The position numbers and the translations under genes were made by a program. Under the pieces are notes generated by a model that saw only the letters and a list, made by a program, of their open reading frames with translations, ran no database searches and was not told where the DNA came from. 64,000 nt of DNA from Candidatus Celerinatantimonas neptuna (GTDB lineage Bacteria; Pseudomonadota; Gammaproteobacteria; Enterobacterales; Celerinatantimonadaceae): positions 3,845,501 through 3,909,500 of the forward strand of contig OU461276.1 in assembly GCA_911810475.1 (NCBI GenBank), read 5' to 3'. Below, one piece after another: positions 36,402-45,499 of this stretch. The stretch's first letter is position 1. Each line of letters opens with the position of its first letter.

Positions 36402-37400
36402 TCAGGGAAGCATTTCTTGAAGTTGATGTGAAACATGGCGTACAGCTTGTCTTCCCTGCTCAATGGCTTCTTGTGCCTTAAAAAATTCCATCAAGCCAAT
36501 ATCTCCGACTTGAGGGGTAATTAAAACATCTGGAGGATCGCCCGCCATACGGGACCTTTTCAATTTATCTTCAAGAATATCCAGAGCACCGGACATAACA
36601 GACATCATATTCGGTTTTTTTCTCTTATGTAGTGATTTCGCACGCCCAAGGCGGCCAACAACCGAGTTAAAATATCCTTGCCCGACTCCCATCATGCGAG
36701 AAAATACGCTTTCACTGTGCTCTTCTAACTGAGAATTATGGTAATCATGCAATAGAATTGGTTCTTCAGCGCTCCGGTTTTTATTAAAACGTTTAGATTG
36801 TAAATCAACAGCTATCACATGAGTCGCTCCCATCGCTCGACACAAGGAGACAGGAACAGGGTTCGATACAGCCCCATCAATTAACCATTGTCCATGCCAG
36901 CGAATTGGGGAAAACAAACCAGGAATAGCACATGAAGCACGAATCGCCCGACGCATATTTCCACGCCTGAGCCAAATTTCTCGCCCCTGATATAATTCTG
37001 TTGCAACAGCCGCAAAAGGTATTTCTGAAGATTCCACCAAACGAGGTCCTAATAACTCGTCAGCTTTAGAAAACATTTTCTTCCCGGCAATCAAACCACC
37101 TCGACTAAATCCAATATCCAGTAACTTGAAAACTTCCCAGTTAGTTAACTGTTTAGCCCACTCATCCAGCTCACTTAAATTACGATTCGCGTAGATTGCC
37201 CCAACAAAAGCGCCAATTGAGCACCCGGCAACCACTTGAGGATAAATGCCCATCTCTTCAAGCGCCATGAGCACCCCTATATGAGCCCAACCTTTTGCAG
37301 CCCCACTCCCTAACGCAATTCCGATTCTAGGTTGCCCATGATTCATTTGCCAAATCATGGGGTCCTCATTAAAAGCGTTCATATTTGACTCATCACTCAA
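36402..37400 (-). CDS. rssA: RssA-like patatin-family phospholipase
   Basis: A 332-aa patatin-like protein. The oxyanion-like loop is IALGSGAAKGWAHIGVL, the catalytic serine Ser61 is in VAGCSIGAF (GxSxG), and the catalytic Asp175 is in WLIDGAVSNPVPV (DGA). This is the Ser-Asp dyad of bacterial patatin/NTE-type hydrolases. E. coli RssA lies next to rssB, but here the neighbour is different. The predicted activity is phospholipase/lysophospholipase, and the substrate is unknown. No signal peptide; the first 20 residues precede the domain. Confidence 0.88.
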   Translation of the reverse strand: MSDESNMNAFNEDPMIWQMNHGQPRIGIALGSGAAKGWAHIGVLMALEEMGIYPQVVAGCSIGAFVGAIYANRNLSELDEWAKQLTNWEVFKLLDIGFSRGGLIAGKKMFSKADELLGPRLVESSEIPFAAVATELYQGREIWLRRGNMRRAIRASCAIPGLFSPIRWHGQWLIDGAVSNPVPVSLCRAMGATHVIAVDLQSKRFNKNRSAEEPILLHDYHNSQLEEHSESVFSRMMGVGQGYFNSVVGRLGRAKSLHKRKKPNMMSVMSGALDILEDKLKRSRMAGDPPDVLITPQVGDIGLMEFFKAQEAIEQGRQAVRHVSHQLQEMLP

Positions 37401-38027
37401 TTATCAATGACTCATATTGCCACGAAATGGGCCGTAGAAAAAAGACTTCATAATAGCTAGTTATATGCATATAAAGGACGTCCTGATTAAACCAGCCTTC
37501 AATAAAGTAAGTAACCGCTGTTCTGGATAATAAAGCCTTAATACAACCATGCTAAATCTATTTGCTATAACATAACTTTATCAGCGCAGATTTTGATATC
37601 ATCAACTTAAGCAACATCAGAGGCATACAGATAAATAGCCATTAATTGTAGGCGCCTACCCCATACTAAAGGTGCAATACCAAAATGTTCCTATATTTTT
37701 AGTAAGTAAAGAGTTATTAACAATTTTTAAATCAGCACATCAAAATTGATAACAAATCGGTATATTATGTCGTCAAATTTTAGCTCAGATATAAAGCTTG
37801 CTTATACAAGCATATCCCAAAGGTAGAGATACTTTCATGGTAAGAGGTTATATCAATATGATATTATAAATATATGAATATCCAGTTTGATAAAAATATA
37901 AACAATCTCTTAAATTTTTTGAACTAACCCAAAAACATTTTAAATTGCCTTCAAGCCACGCTGTAAACCTAAATCAATCATGCCTGTCCGCTAATCTGGA
38001 TAATAAAAATTCTTCAACATTACACAA
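37401..38027. other. AT-rich intergenic region between tdk and the rssA-like gene
   Basis: 627 bases without a gene. It must contain the promoter of the rssA-like gene. I see no hairpin with T-run after tdk, no riboswitch motif, and no sensible reading frame of more than a few tens of codons. Confidence 0.5.
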
Positions 38028-38633
38028 TTATAGATGACAAACATGAGAATTAACTGACTCAGGCAAAGCTTGTCCGGCTAAAAAATGCTTACGACATAAT
38101 GAGATATATCGTTCATTCCCACCAATTTCAACCTGCTCTCCATCACGCAGAATATGACCTTGCTCATCTACCCTTGCATTAAAATGAGCTTTATTTCCAC
38201 ACCAGCAAACAGTTTTGAGTTCTTCAAACTTATCAGCCAGGCACAATAGATAGTATGATCCCTCAAATAATTCACATTTAAAATCAGTTTTTAATCCATA
38301 CGCAATCACTGGGATCTGTAAATCATCCACAATAGATGCTAATTGGTATACTTGGGACTTTGTCAAAAATTGAGCTTCATCAACAATAACAACATCCAGA
38401 GACTTAGGCCATTGAGCAACAAGTTGAAACAAATTATCTTCCTTCTCAAAAGGCCTTCCCTGTAAACTCAAACCGATACGAGCCCGTATCAGACCTTTTC
38501 CCGCACGGTCATCAATTGCGGGAAGTAGGGCTAAAGGATGCATACCTCTTTCAACATAATTAAAATGAGCCTGAATAAGTTGTGTTGATTTACCCGAATT
38601 CATTGCAGCATATTTATAATGTAACGAAGCCAT
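38028..38633 (-). CDS. tdk: Thymidine kinase
   Basis: A 201-aa type II thymidine kinase of the salvage pathway. P-loop AAMNSGKST at residues 9-17, Walker B-like VVIVDEAQF, and the lasso/zinc region with CWC and CRKH (a C-x-C...C-x-x-H zinc set as in E. coli Tdk). I use ATG 38633, preceded by AAGGA with a five-base spacer. The frame is open to 38708 but the added residues lie inside the neighbouring gene. The location near hns is as in E. coli, where tdk and hns are adjacent, though here an NhaC-family gene is inserted between them. Confidence 0.95.
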   Translation of the reverse strand: MASLHYKYAAMNSGKSTQLIQAHFNYVERGMHPLALLPAIDDRAGKGLIRARIGLSLQGRPFEKEDNLFQLVAQWPKSLDVVIVDEAQFLTKSQVYQLASIVDDLQIPVIAYGLKTDFKCELFEGSYYLLCLADKFEELKTVCWCGNKAHFNARVDEQGHILRDGEQVEIGGNERYISLCRKHFLAGQALPESVNSHVCHL

Positions 38634-38659
38634 AATCATCCTTTGTGGAAAAACTAACT

Positions 38660-40237
38660 TTAAGGTGAAACAGGAACTGCTCCTGTATTTTTGCGACGAT
38701 TTAACCATATCAGACTAACAACTAACAAGAACAAACCACAGACAATTGCAAGTTCCGGATAACCATAGCCAACGATAAGATAACAGAGTGCAGTCACCAC
38801 CGCAGTTAACAATGCATAAGGTAATTGAGTCGTTACATGATCGATATGATGGCAACCGGCTCCTGTAGATGAAAGAATAGTTGTATCAGATATTGGTGAG
38901 CAATGATCGCCAAAAACAGAGCCGGCCAAAACAGCAGCCATAACCGGGAACATTAATCCAGGATAACTATTTGCTGCAATATCACCAGCAATTGGAAGCA
39001 TTACCCCAAATGTTCCCCAGCTTGTTCCGGTTGCAAATGCCATAACCCCGGCAATGACAAATAACAACATCGGTAACCATGCTCCAGGAAGAGAAATTTG
39101 TTTAACTAAACTCGCTAGATAGACCCCCGTATGCATATCCCGGATAACGGAAGAAATTGACCAGGCGAAAAGTAATACAAGAATTGCTCCCGCCATCGAA
39201 TAACCCCCTAAAATAATAGCTCTAAAAGTAACGTTAGAACTCACGCTTAATACAAGGCTAAATAGGAGTGATGTAACAAGGCCACAAAAACCACCAAACA
39301 CCAGAGAACAAGAAACATTTGTATTTTTAAGTAAACTAAAAATAGTAACTTGTGTGTTATCAGGTAAAGATTGATACCCTGTCCATAAAAAAGCAGCAAA
39401 TGTTGCAATGGCCAATATCACAAGAGGTAATATCAACCCCAGAGGTGAACCAGAAACCTGTGCTTTAAATTCACTTGAAGAACCTGCAGGCATACCTTTT
39501 TTAACATCGAATAGCTCACCTTGCTCTGCCTTTTTCTCATGAACAGCCATTTCATATATATTGATATTAAAATAAGCAACGATAAAAGCCGTAAACAAAG
39601 CAAAAAGAGCATAAAAATTAAGCGGGATGATTGAAATAAAGGCATTTAACGCTGATATATCTTTCATCCCATGAGCTGCTAATATTCCACCGATTAAGGC
39701 AATGATATAGGCCCCCCAACTTGAAATTGGCATTATCACACACATGGGAGCCGCTGTAGAATCTAATAAATAGGCTAGTTTCGCACGGGATATATTTGCC
39801 TTATCTGTTACAGGCTTAGCTATATTACCAACAGCCAGACTATGAAAATAGTCATCGATAAATACAATGAAGCAAAGTAATGCAGTCATCAATGATGCAC
39901 CTCTGTGAGTCTTCACATGTTTTCTGGCCCAATTAGCAAAAGCCTCAGTTGACCCATTTACCTGCATTAAAGCAGTCATTGCTCCTAATAAAAACAAAAA
40001 AGCTAATATGTTAATATTCCAACTGTTCCAACTATTACCTTCTCTGACAAGGTGAGTAATTAAATGAAAAATATATTCTACTGTAGAGTTAAGTTTCCAA
40101 TTACTCAATAGCAACGAGCCGATAACAATTCCACAGGATAAAGAAACTAATACCCGACGAGTCAATATAGCCATTACTAATGCAACAATAGGAGGTAATA
40201 AAGAATAAAAGGAATGTGAATAAGAAACTAAATCCAT
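38660..40237 (-). CDS. NhaC-family transporter, probable lysine transporter
   Basis: A 525-aa inner membrane protein with about 12 helices of the NhaC/YuiF-like Na+/H+ antiporter family. Features are FIVFIDDYFHSLAVGNIAKPVTDK, LLDSTAAPMCVIMPISSWGA, FATGTSWGTFGVMLPIAGDIA and AAVLAGSVFGDHCSPISDTTILSSTGAGCHHIDHVTTQLPYAL, the family signature. A lysine riboswitch lies in the 5' leader (40307-40471), so the established association of NhaC-family genes with lysine riboswitches in bacteria points to lysine uptake or efflux. Direct proof is not in the sequence. Transcription is separate from hns, which is divergent. It ends 26 bases before the tdk ATG. Confidence 0.88.
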   Translation of the reverse strand: MDLVSYSHSFYSLLPPIVALVMAILTRRVLVSLSCGIVIGSLLLSNWKLNSTVEYIFHLITHLVREGNSWNSWNINILAFLFLLGAMTALMQVNGSTEAFANWARKHVKTHRGASLMTALLCFIVFIDDYFHSLAVGNIAKPVTDKANISRAKLAYLLDSTAAPMCVIMPISSWGAYIIALIGGILAAHGMKDISALNAFISIIPLNFYALFALFTAFIVAYFNINIYEMAVHEKKAEQGELFDVKKGMPAGSSSEFKAQVSGSPLGLILPLVILAIATFAAFLWTGYQSLPDNTQVTIFSLLKNTNVSCSLVFGGFCGLVTSLLFSLVLSVSSNVTFRAIILGGYSMAGAILVLLFAWSISSVIRDMHTGVYLASLVKQISLPGAWLPMLLFVIAGVMAFATGTSWGTFGVMLPIAGDIAANSYPGLMFPVMAAVLAGSVFGDHCSPISDTTILSSTGAGCHHIDHVTTQLPYALLTAVVTALCYLIVGYGYPELAIVCGLFLLVVSLIWLNRRKNTGAVPVSP

Positions 40238-40264
40238 GATCTCTCAATCTAATTTAAGGAGATC
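40238..40264 (-). promoter_or_regulatory. Possible SD-occluding hairpin before the NhaC-family gene
   Basis: The inverted repeat GATCTC (40238-40243) and GAGATC (40259-40264) with a 15-base loop covers the region just upstream of the ATG at 40237, including GAGAG (40245-40241 on the minus strand), the only Shine-Dalgarno-like run. It could form the off-state of the lysine riboswitch. Inference. Confidence 0.4.
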
Positions 40265-40306
40265 CACTGAAATAAGATAAAAAACAGCAAATTCGTCTTG
40301 ATTTTC

Positions 40307-40471
40307 AGTAGTGCTCCATAGTTTATAACTATGACAGTAATGCATCTTTCGATTACATTACCAGCTGGTTGTTTTAACGATATAACAATCCAGCTTCGGC
40401 ATTTACTCCTTTTACAGTTCCTCATTGGCATCACCCTACGAACCGCTACTGATAGCAAATGCACCTCTACT
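40307..40471 (-). ncRNA. Lysine riboswitch aptamer (L-box)
   Basis: On the minus strand the leader contains AGAGGTGC, then ATGCCGAAGCTGG, and TGGAGCACTACTG, which match the lysine riboswitch core. All five helices of the multibranch junction pair by eye: P1 AGTAG/CTACT (40471-40467 with 40311-40307), P2 GCATTT/AAATGC (40462-40457, 40404-40399), P3 AGCTGG/CCAGCT (40395-40390, 40368-40363), P4 GTAATG/CATTAC (40361-40356, 40342-40337) with a GAAA loop, and P5 CATAGTT/AACTATG (40333-40327, 40323-40317). Total length 165 nt, as expected. It precedes the NhaC-family gene by 69 bases. Confidence 0.93.
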
Positions 40472-40620
40472 TCCGATTTGGGGGAGGAATTCTAAACCGA
40501 TAGATAGAAAATTCAAGCTATTTATGGAGCCCTTAATCAATTTTACTTTCTTTGTTAATAGCTATACCCTCCTTTTAATTACCATTAATCAAAAATTTTA
40601 TTTATAAGCTATAAGATAAT
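40472..40620. other. Divergent promoter space between the lysine riboswitch and hns
   Basis: 149 bases that must contain the promoter of the riboswitch-headed gene and part of the hns control region. Very AT-rich, with no other gene or RNA motif seen. Confidence 0.4.
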
Positions 40621-40648
40621 TTGACAAAAAAACATTATTGAATAAAAA
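40621..40648 (+). promoter_or_regulatory. Candidate hns promoter
   Basis: A perfect -35 TTGACA (40621-40626) is followed after 16 bases by TAAAAA (40643-40648) as a -10, and the hns ATG lies about 60 bases further. The -10 matches poorly, so this is a moderate call. Confidence 0.45.
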
Positions 40649-40707
40649 TTACCAGTGATAAAAATTAACATTAAAGCGTAACACACGTAACTAAAGGCAA
40701 AATAATC

Positions 40708-41115
40708 ATGAGTGATTTCCTGAAAACTTTTTTAAACGCACGTAGCTTAAAAGCTGCGACACGGGAACTATCTTTAGAGCAAGTAGAAGAAACTCTTAGT
40801 AAATTAGAAGCTATTGTTGAAGAACGCCGGGAAGCGGAAAATACTCGTATTGCTGAAGAGCAAGCTCGCTTAGAAAAATTACAGCAATATCGGGAAATGA
40901 TGGAACAAGATGGGATTGATCCAAATGAACTCATCGAAGCGTTTGAAAATAAATCTGCTACTCCAGGACGCCGCAAACGTGCACCATTACCGCCTAAATA
41001 CCGGTATTATGAGAATGGTGTAGAAAAAACCTGGACTGGACAAGGCCGTACACCAGCAATTATTCAACATGCTATTGATAACGAAGGTAAAACAAAAGAA
41101 GATTTTCTTATTTAA
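40708..41115 (+). CDS. hns: H-NS nucleoid-associated silencing protein
   Basis: A 135-aa H-NS. The N-terminal helical oligomerisation region (ARSLKAATRELSLEQVEETLSKLEAIV, about 11-37) leads to a second coiled part (ERREAENTRIAEEQARLEKLQQYREMM). The C-terminal DNA-binding loop TWTGQGRTPAII has Gln112-Gly113-Arg114 at the same positions as E. coli H-NS. It silences AT-rich DNA, including horizontally acquired genes. It is followed by a clear terminator and lies divergent to the NhaC-family gene and its riboswitch. Confidence 0.95.
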   Translation: MSDFLKTFLNARSLKAATRELSLEQVEETLSKLEAIVEERREAENTRIAEEQARLEKLQQYREMMEQDGIDPNELIEAFENKSATPGRRKRAPLPPKYRYYENGVEKTWTGQGRTPAIIQHAIDNEGKTKEDFLI

Positions 41116-41128
41116 TGCATTTCAATAA

Positions 41129-41155
41129 AGCCGGTTATTCCACCGGCTGTTTATT
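41129..41155 (+). terminator. Intrinsic terminator after hns
   Basis: Stem AGCCGGT (41129-41135) and ACCGGCT (41142-41148), loop TATTCC, then GTTTATTT. It lies 13 bases beyond the hns stop. Confidence 0.85.
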
Positions 41156-41276
41156 TAACAACTTAAAAATGACTTTACTTACATGGTTATAATTCATAAC
41201 CAACTACTCTTCCTAAATAATTAACCATTCCTATTTAATGCCACCAGTCAATTTATGTAAATTTAGTTAAGGATAA

Positions 41277-41945
41277 CTAGAAAATTCCAATATATTTATG
41301 CAACTGTATTGATAAACGCCAATTCATCTTAATACAGGTTTCAATACATAGCTGGGTTGCTCTTGGATGTTGACTTACAGGTTGTAAAGCAACGATCGCC
41401 TGAATTGAATACTTATGGAGTAACTGCTCTAATTCCTCAATATCCGATTTTCTGGCTACGGGATGTTTTACTTCGTTAGCTCTATTCATTGCTTGTTTAC
41501 AAACATTACGTTTTCCCCGCATCCCTATTTTAGGTGAAACAGTAACCCAAGAACGAGAGTCAACTGAGATCTCATAAGTCCCGCTGGTTTCAATTTGACA
41601 AAAAAAACCATGATCATGAAGTAAAGATGTCAACGGATAAAGATCATAAGAACATGGCTCACCACCTGTAATCACCACGTGACGAGCCTGATAAGTTCCT
41701 AACAGCTCAAGTAACTGTTCTGCACTTATATAGGCCCAACGCTGCTTGTCAGCAGGAGGTTGCAAAATCTGCCCAAGAGAACATTCATCAGAAGGTTCAA
41801 TCTGCCAGGTATGCTTCGTATCGCACCATGGGCATCCGACATCACATCCTTGCATCCGGATGAAAACAGATGGAGTTCCTGTATAAAAACCCTCCCCCTG
41901 AATCGTTTCAAAAATCTCATTAACGCGATAAATTATATTCGACAT
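41277..41945 (-). CDS. queE: 7-carboxy-7-deazaguanine synthase
   Basis: A 222-aa radical SAM enzyme that converts CPH4 to 7-carboxy-7-deazaguanine in queuosine synthesis. The cluster Cys residues are Cys34, Cys38 and Cys41 in QGCDVGCPWCDTKHTW, and the SAM-region VITGGEPCSYDL is visible. FETIQGEG near residue 12 is typical of the family. ATG 41945 is chosen with GGGTGA upstream. The frame continues two codons to a GTG at 41951. It is divergent from queC, its pathway partner, with a 68-base shared intergenic region. Confidence 0.94.
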   Translation of the reverse strand: MSNIIYRVNEIFETIQGEGFYTGTPSVFIRMQGCDVGCPWCDTKHTWQIEPSDECSLGQILQPPADKQRWAYISAEQLLELLGTYQARHVVITGGEPCSYDLYPLTSLLHDHGFFCQIETSGTYEISVDSRSWVTVSPKIGMRGKRNVCKQAMNRANEVKHPVARKSDIEELEQLLHKYSIQAIVALQPVSQHPRATQLCIETCIKMNWRLSIQLHKYIGIF

Positions 41946-42013
41946 TGTCACCCGAGCCTATTTAAGAGAAAATTGTGCTTTTATAGAAAATACTGAAAAG
42001 AAGCGCAACCCAT

Positions 42014-42673
42014 ATGAACGAAAAAGTTGTGGTTATCTATTCCGGTGGAATGGATTCATACACAGTTCTAAATAAAGTCATCCAGAATGGATATGTCCCC
42101 TATCCTCTGACATTCAATTATGGTCAAAGACATTACAAAGAAATTGAAGTTGCTCAAAAAGTCTGTCAACAGCTCCACCTAGAACATAAAGTAGTTGATA
42201 TATCGGCAATTGACCAATTATTACAGGGATCATCACTGACATCAGACATTGATATTCCAGAGGGACATTACGAAGAAGAAAGCATGAAATCTACTGTCGT
42301 GCCCAACCGTAATATGATTCTATTATCATTAGCGGTTGGCTATGCTGTCTCCATTGGCGCAAGAGAAGTCTATTATGGAGCCCATGCTGGGGATCATGCA
42401 ATCTATCCAGACTGTCGTCCTGAATTTGTACAAAAAATGAATGATGTAAGTAAGATAGCTAATTATGAACCTGTTGAGATAATCAGCCCATATTTATATA
42501 AAAGCAAAATAGAAATCTTACAAGACGGTTTAAAAATGGGGTTGAACTATGGACAAACCTGGACTTGCTATAACGGCCGGGAAAAAGCATGTGGTCGGTG
42601 TGGTGCATGTCAGGAACGGTTAGAAGCATTCGAATTAAACCATTGTAAGGATCCACTTGAATACGAAGATTAG
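42014..42673 (+). CDS. queC: 7-cyano-7-deazaguanine synthase
   Basis: A 219-aa PP-loop ATPase that turns the QueE product into preQ0. The N-terminal PP motif SGGMDS is at 10-15, and the zinc-binding cysteines Cys185, Cys193, Cys196 and Cys199 lie in [28 protein letters not shown] and [14 protein letters not shown] are family blocks. Divergent to queE, followed after 6 bases by a rhomboid-like gene. No preQ1 riboswitch is visible in the leader. Confidence 0.95.
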   Translation: MNEKVVVIYSGGMDSYTVLNKVIQNGYVPYPLTFNYGQRHYKEIEVAQKVCQQLHLEHKVVDISAIDQLLQGSSLTSDIDIPEGHYEEESMKSTVVPNRNMILLSLAVGYAVSIGAREVYYGAHAGDHAIYPDCRPEFVQKMNDVSKIANYEPVEIISPYLYKSKIEILQDGLKMGLNYGQTWTCYNGREKACGRCGACQERLEAFELNHCKDPLEYED

Positions 42674-42679
42674 TTATTC

Positions 42680-43264
42680 ATGCCAAAATTGAAAACAGGA
42701 TGGCCTGTCAGTATCATTGTAATATTCATGACCTTAATATGCCAACCCTGGGTAAATCAACTCAGTTGGGATCGCCAGCTGATCCTTAAACAAGATCAGT
42801 TATGGCGTCTATTATCAGGTATATTTGTACATGCAAATATATGGCATGCTCTGATGAATATTGCGGCACTGGGGTTAATTAGTTTGTTGTTTGCTTCAGC
42901 ATTCAAATGGCACCAATGGTTAATTCTGATTATTTCACTTACCATTATTGCCAATAGCTTACTATTATTACAAACCCAAACGATAGATTATGTCGGGTTA
43001 TCAGGTGTATTACATGGGATAGTTGTCTACTGTGCATTAACGCTTTATCACAAACGCCCGATAGAATCCCGGTTTATTCTGACAGGCGTTGTTATCAAGC
43101 TAATTTTAGAAGAATGGTTACCCCATGGCTTAGGCGATCAACGACTGATTGGAATGCCTGTAGCAACCAGAGTCCATCTATTTTTTAGTATTACGGCAGT
43201 TTTGCTATTTTATCTTACACATAAATTCATGCACTGCCGTAACAGATCATCAACAAAACGTTAA
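42680..43264 (+). CDS. Rhomboid-family serine protease, rhombosortase-like
   Basis: A 194-aa polytopic membrane protein with about six helices. The Ser-His dyad is Ser108 in [10 protein letters not shown] and His166 in VATRVHLFF. The [10 protein letters not shown] segment (His51, His56, Asn60) corresponds to the rhomboid HxxxN helix. GLSGVLHG is the form seen in rhombosortases (rrtA-like) that process GlyGly-CTERM proteins. No such substrate is encoded next to it, so the sub-class stays an inference. It begins 6 bases after queC and its stop overlaps the convergent pyrF stop by four bases. Confidence 0.78.
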   Translation: MPKLKTGWPVSIIVIFMTLICQPWVNQLSWDRQLILKQDQLWRLLSGIFVHANIWHALMNIAALGLISLLFASAFKWHQWLILIISLTIIANSLLLLQTQTIDYVGLSGVLHGIVVYCALTLYHKRPIESRFILTGVVIKLILEEWLPHGLGDQRLIGMPVATRVHLFFSITAVLLFYLTHKFMHCRNRSSTKR

Positions 43265-43965
43265 TCAGGTATCCCAGTCAATGAATCATTAATTTGACGA
43301 ACAGTAGAACTTGGGTCGTTTGAAAGAGTAATGGGGCGACCAATGACCAAATAATCAGAGCCAGCCACCATGGCATCATAAGGTGTCATAATTCTTCTCT
43401 GATCATCTACTATATCTGTTTTTAAACGAATACCAGGTGTGACAAGAATAAAATCATGACCGCATTGCTGACGTAATAAGCCAGCTTCTAGAGCTGAACA
43501 AACAACACCATCTAAACCACACTGACGGGTTAGTTTAGCTAATCGCTCAACTTGATTTTGAAGGTGGTCATCTACACCTATATCCGATAAATCACTCTGG
43601 GCCATACTAGTTAGTACAGTTACAGCAATCAATTTTGGAGGGTTACGATACGACTCTAATGCCTCTTTAGCTGCACATAACATTCTACGGCCACCACAGG
43701 CATGAACATTCACCATCCAAACCCCTAATTCAGCAGCTGCTCTAACTGCTTTTGCAACCGTATTTGGAATATCATGAAATTTCAGATCCAGAAAAATTTC
43801 AAACCCTCTATCCTGCAATTCGCAAACTAAATCGGGGCCAAATAGAGTAAACATCTCTTTACCAATTTTTAGCCGACACGCACCAGGATCCAATTTATCT
43901 ACTAATTTTAAGCAAGATTGCCTATGGTTGAAATCCAAAGCAACAATAACTTTGGGGTCTAGCAT
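43261..43965 (-). CDS. pyrF: Orotidine-5'-phosphate decarboxylase
   Basis: A 234-aa TIM-barrel enzyme for the last step of UMP synthesis. The catalytic cluster [11 protein letters not shown] has Asp60, Lys62 and Asp65, with [12 protein letters not shown] before it and a C-terminal VTPGIR and [12 protein letters not shown] use ATG 43965 ([12 protein letters not shown]), preceded by GGAG. The ATG at 43977 in the same frame is less supported. It lies 3' of lapB, its usual neighbour, and it would be cotranscribed with it, overlapping only if the longer start were used. Confidence 0.94.
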   Translation of the reverse strand: MLDPKVIVALDFNHRQSCLKLVDKLDPGACRLKIGKEMFTLFGPDLVCELQDRGFEIFLDLKFHDIPNTVAKAVRAAAELGVWMVNVHACGGRRMLCAAKEALESYRNPPKLIAVTVLTSMAQSDLSDIGVDDHLQNQVERLAKLTRQCGLDGVVCSALEAGLLRQQCGHDFILVTPGIRLKTDIVDDQRRIMTPYDAMVAGSDYLVIGRPITLSNDPSSTVRQINDSLTGIPD

Positions 43966-43966
43966 A

Positions 43967-45136
43967 TTATTCTCCATCTAATCCACGAACAGGTTTAATT
44001 GTTCCCCAACTTTTACAGGACGGACAATGCCAATACATTGCATGACTGGAAAAACCACACTGATGACATTGATAATGGGGCCTAACCGCCATCTGCATGG
44101 CAACTAATTCTTGTAATAACTGCAAATTATTCTTCGTTTGCCCAGGTTCAGCTTGCTCAATATGATAGGCAATCAGATGATGAAAACATTTGATTGTGGG
44201 TCTTCGTCGAAGTTCATCCAAAATTATACGAACAGCTATTTCAGGGTGTTCATTTTCAACTAAGGAAGCCAATTCGACGGTAACTGAAGCCCCACCCCCT
44301 AAACGGATTGCCTGCTCCAAATAATGTTGATAACCCCGTCGATCTCCCAGCCCCTGAAAAACTTTTTCAACCAGTGGTAAATAATCACTGAGCATATCGA
44401 TATCCATATCCGGAATGGGCTCGATTAACTTAAAAGCTTCTTTATAACGTTGATTTTCTACTAAAAGTTCACTTAAATGTACCCTGGCTCTGATACAGGT
44501 GGCATCATGAGACAAGGCTTTCTTTAATAACCCTTGCACCTTTTTATTAAACTGTCCATTGGCTTCTTCTTCATTAGCCATCTCGCAATAGAAATGTGCT
44601 ATTTGCTTATGAATATCACTGACCATCTTCGGCGATATCCGATCAGATACCGCAACTGCTTTATTCCATTCTCTGGTTTGCTGGTAGAGATCAAGTAAAT
44701 TCTTCAACGCAGTTTCTGAATGTTCAGGTTCATCAATCAGCTCAAGTAGGATTGCTTCTGCGCGATCGAATAATCCAGCTACACGATAATCACGGGATAA
44801 CTGCAATAATGCTAAATGACGTTGCTCAATATCCAAATTAGGTCGCGCAATTAAATTTTGATGAATACGAATTGCCCGATCAACTTCACCCCGTTGCCTG
44901 AAAAGATTCCCAAGTGCAAGATGTGTTTCTATAGTTTCCGCATCAACTTGTAATAAGTCGATGAAAAGATCGACAGCCTTATCAGACTGATCAGAAAGAA
45001 GCAGGTTTAACCCCGCAACATATTGGCGAGATAATTGACTAGATTTACGTTTACGGTGCTGCTGAACACTCCGTTGGCCCATATACCAGCCATAAGCTAC
45101 AGCAACCGGAAGAAGTAAAAACAGCAACCCAAACAC
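43967..45136 (-). CDS. lapB: Lipopolysaccharide assembly protein LapB (YciM)
   Basis: A 389-aa inner membrane anchored protein, the same length as E. coli LapB. One N-terminal helix ([19 protein letters not shown]) is followed by about nine TPR-like repeats facing the cytoplasm, and a C-terminal rubredoxin-type metal site with CHQC (HYQCHQCGF) and CPSC ([10 protein letters not shown]-like). LapB guides FtsH to LpxC and so sets LPS synthesis. It starts 6 bases after lapA and precedes pyrF, the conserved order lapA-lapB-pyrF. Confidence 0.94.
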   Translation of the reverse strand: MFGLLFLLLPVAVAYGWYMGQRSVQQHRKRKSSQLSRQYVAGLNLLLSDQSDKAVDLFIDLLQVDAETIETHLALGNLFRQRGEVDRAIRIHQNLIARPNLDIEQRHLALLQLSRDYRVAGLFDRAEAILLELIDEPEHSETALKNLLDLYQQTREWNKAVAVSDRISPKMVSDIHKQIAHFYCEMANEEEANGQFNKKVQGLLKKALSHDATCIRARVHLSELLVENQRYKEAFKLIEPIPDMDIDMLSDYLPLVEKVFQGLGDRRGYQHYLEQAIRLGGGASVTVELASLVENEHPEIAVRIILDELRRRPTIKCFHHLIAYHIEQAEPGQTKNNLQLLQELVAMQMAVRPHYQCHQCGFSSHAMYWHCPSCKSWGTIKPVRGLDGE

Positions 45137-45142
45137 TGAGCA

Positions 45143-45460
45143 TCAGTCCCTATTGGAATCAGTCTGTACTTGCTGTACTTGGGCTAATTTTTGCTGTTGT
45201 TTTTTCAATTGCCGCTTTAACTTAATCACTTGAAAACGAGCTTTGCTATAAAAAAAGCCCAATGCAACACAAGCAATGACAAAACCGGATATGAACATAA
45301 TTGCCATCAACCATGATAACCTTAACTGGCTGTCAGCAATCAAATAATGGACAGAGATGATTTGATCATTTTGAGAACCTATAGCCAAAGCGAAGATAAA
45401 CAAAACGATCACAACAACAAGAATGACAATTGCCTTCAATGACGCTCTCCCAATAATCAA
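45143..45460 (-). CDS. lapA: Lipopolysaccharide assembly protein LapA (YciS)
   Basis: A 105-aa inner membrane protein with two helices (about residues 10-30 and 45-70) and a short cytoplasmic coiled tail (FQVIKLKRQLKKQQQKLAQVQQV). ASLKAIVILVVVIVLFIFALAIGSQN and the motif NDQIISVHYLIA identify the LapA (DUF1049) family. It works with LapB in LPS assembly. It starts 39 bases after ihfB and ends 6 bases before lapB. Confidence 0.91.
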   Translation of the reverse strand: MIIGRASLKAIVILVVVIVLFIFALAIGSQNDQIISVHYLIADSQLRLSWLMAIMFISGFVIACVALGFFYSKARFQVIKLKRQLKKQQQKLAQVQQVQTDSNRD

Positions 45461-45499
45461 ACCGGGTTCACTTTCATTTCAGGAGTGAGACCGGAAAGA

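Noticed and set aside
40249-40464. 71-codon minus-strand frame before the NhaC-family gene
   Set aside because: It coincides with the lysine riboswitch, which explains the sequence as structured RNA.
41946-42013. preQ1 riboswitch between queE and queC
   Set aside because: The 68 bases show none of the compact preQ1 aptamer motifs, and the leader is too short.
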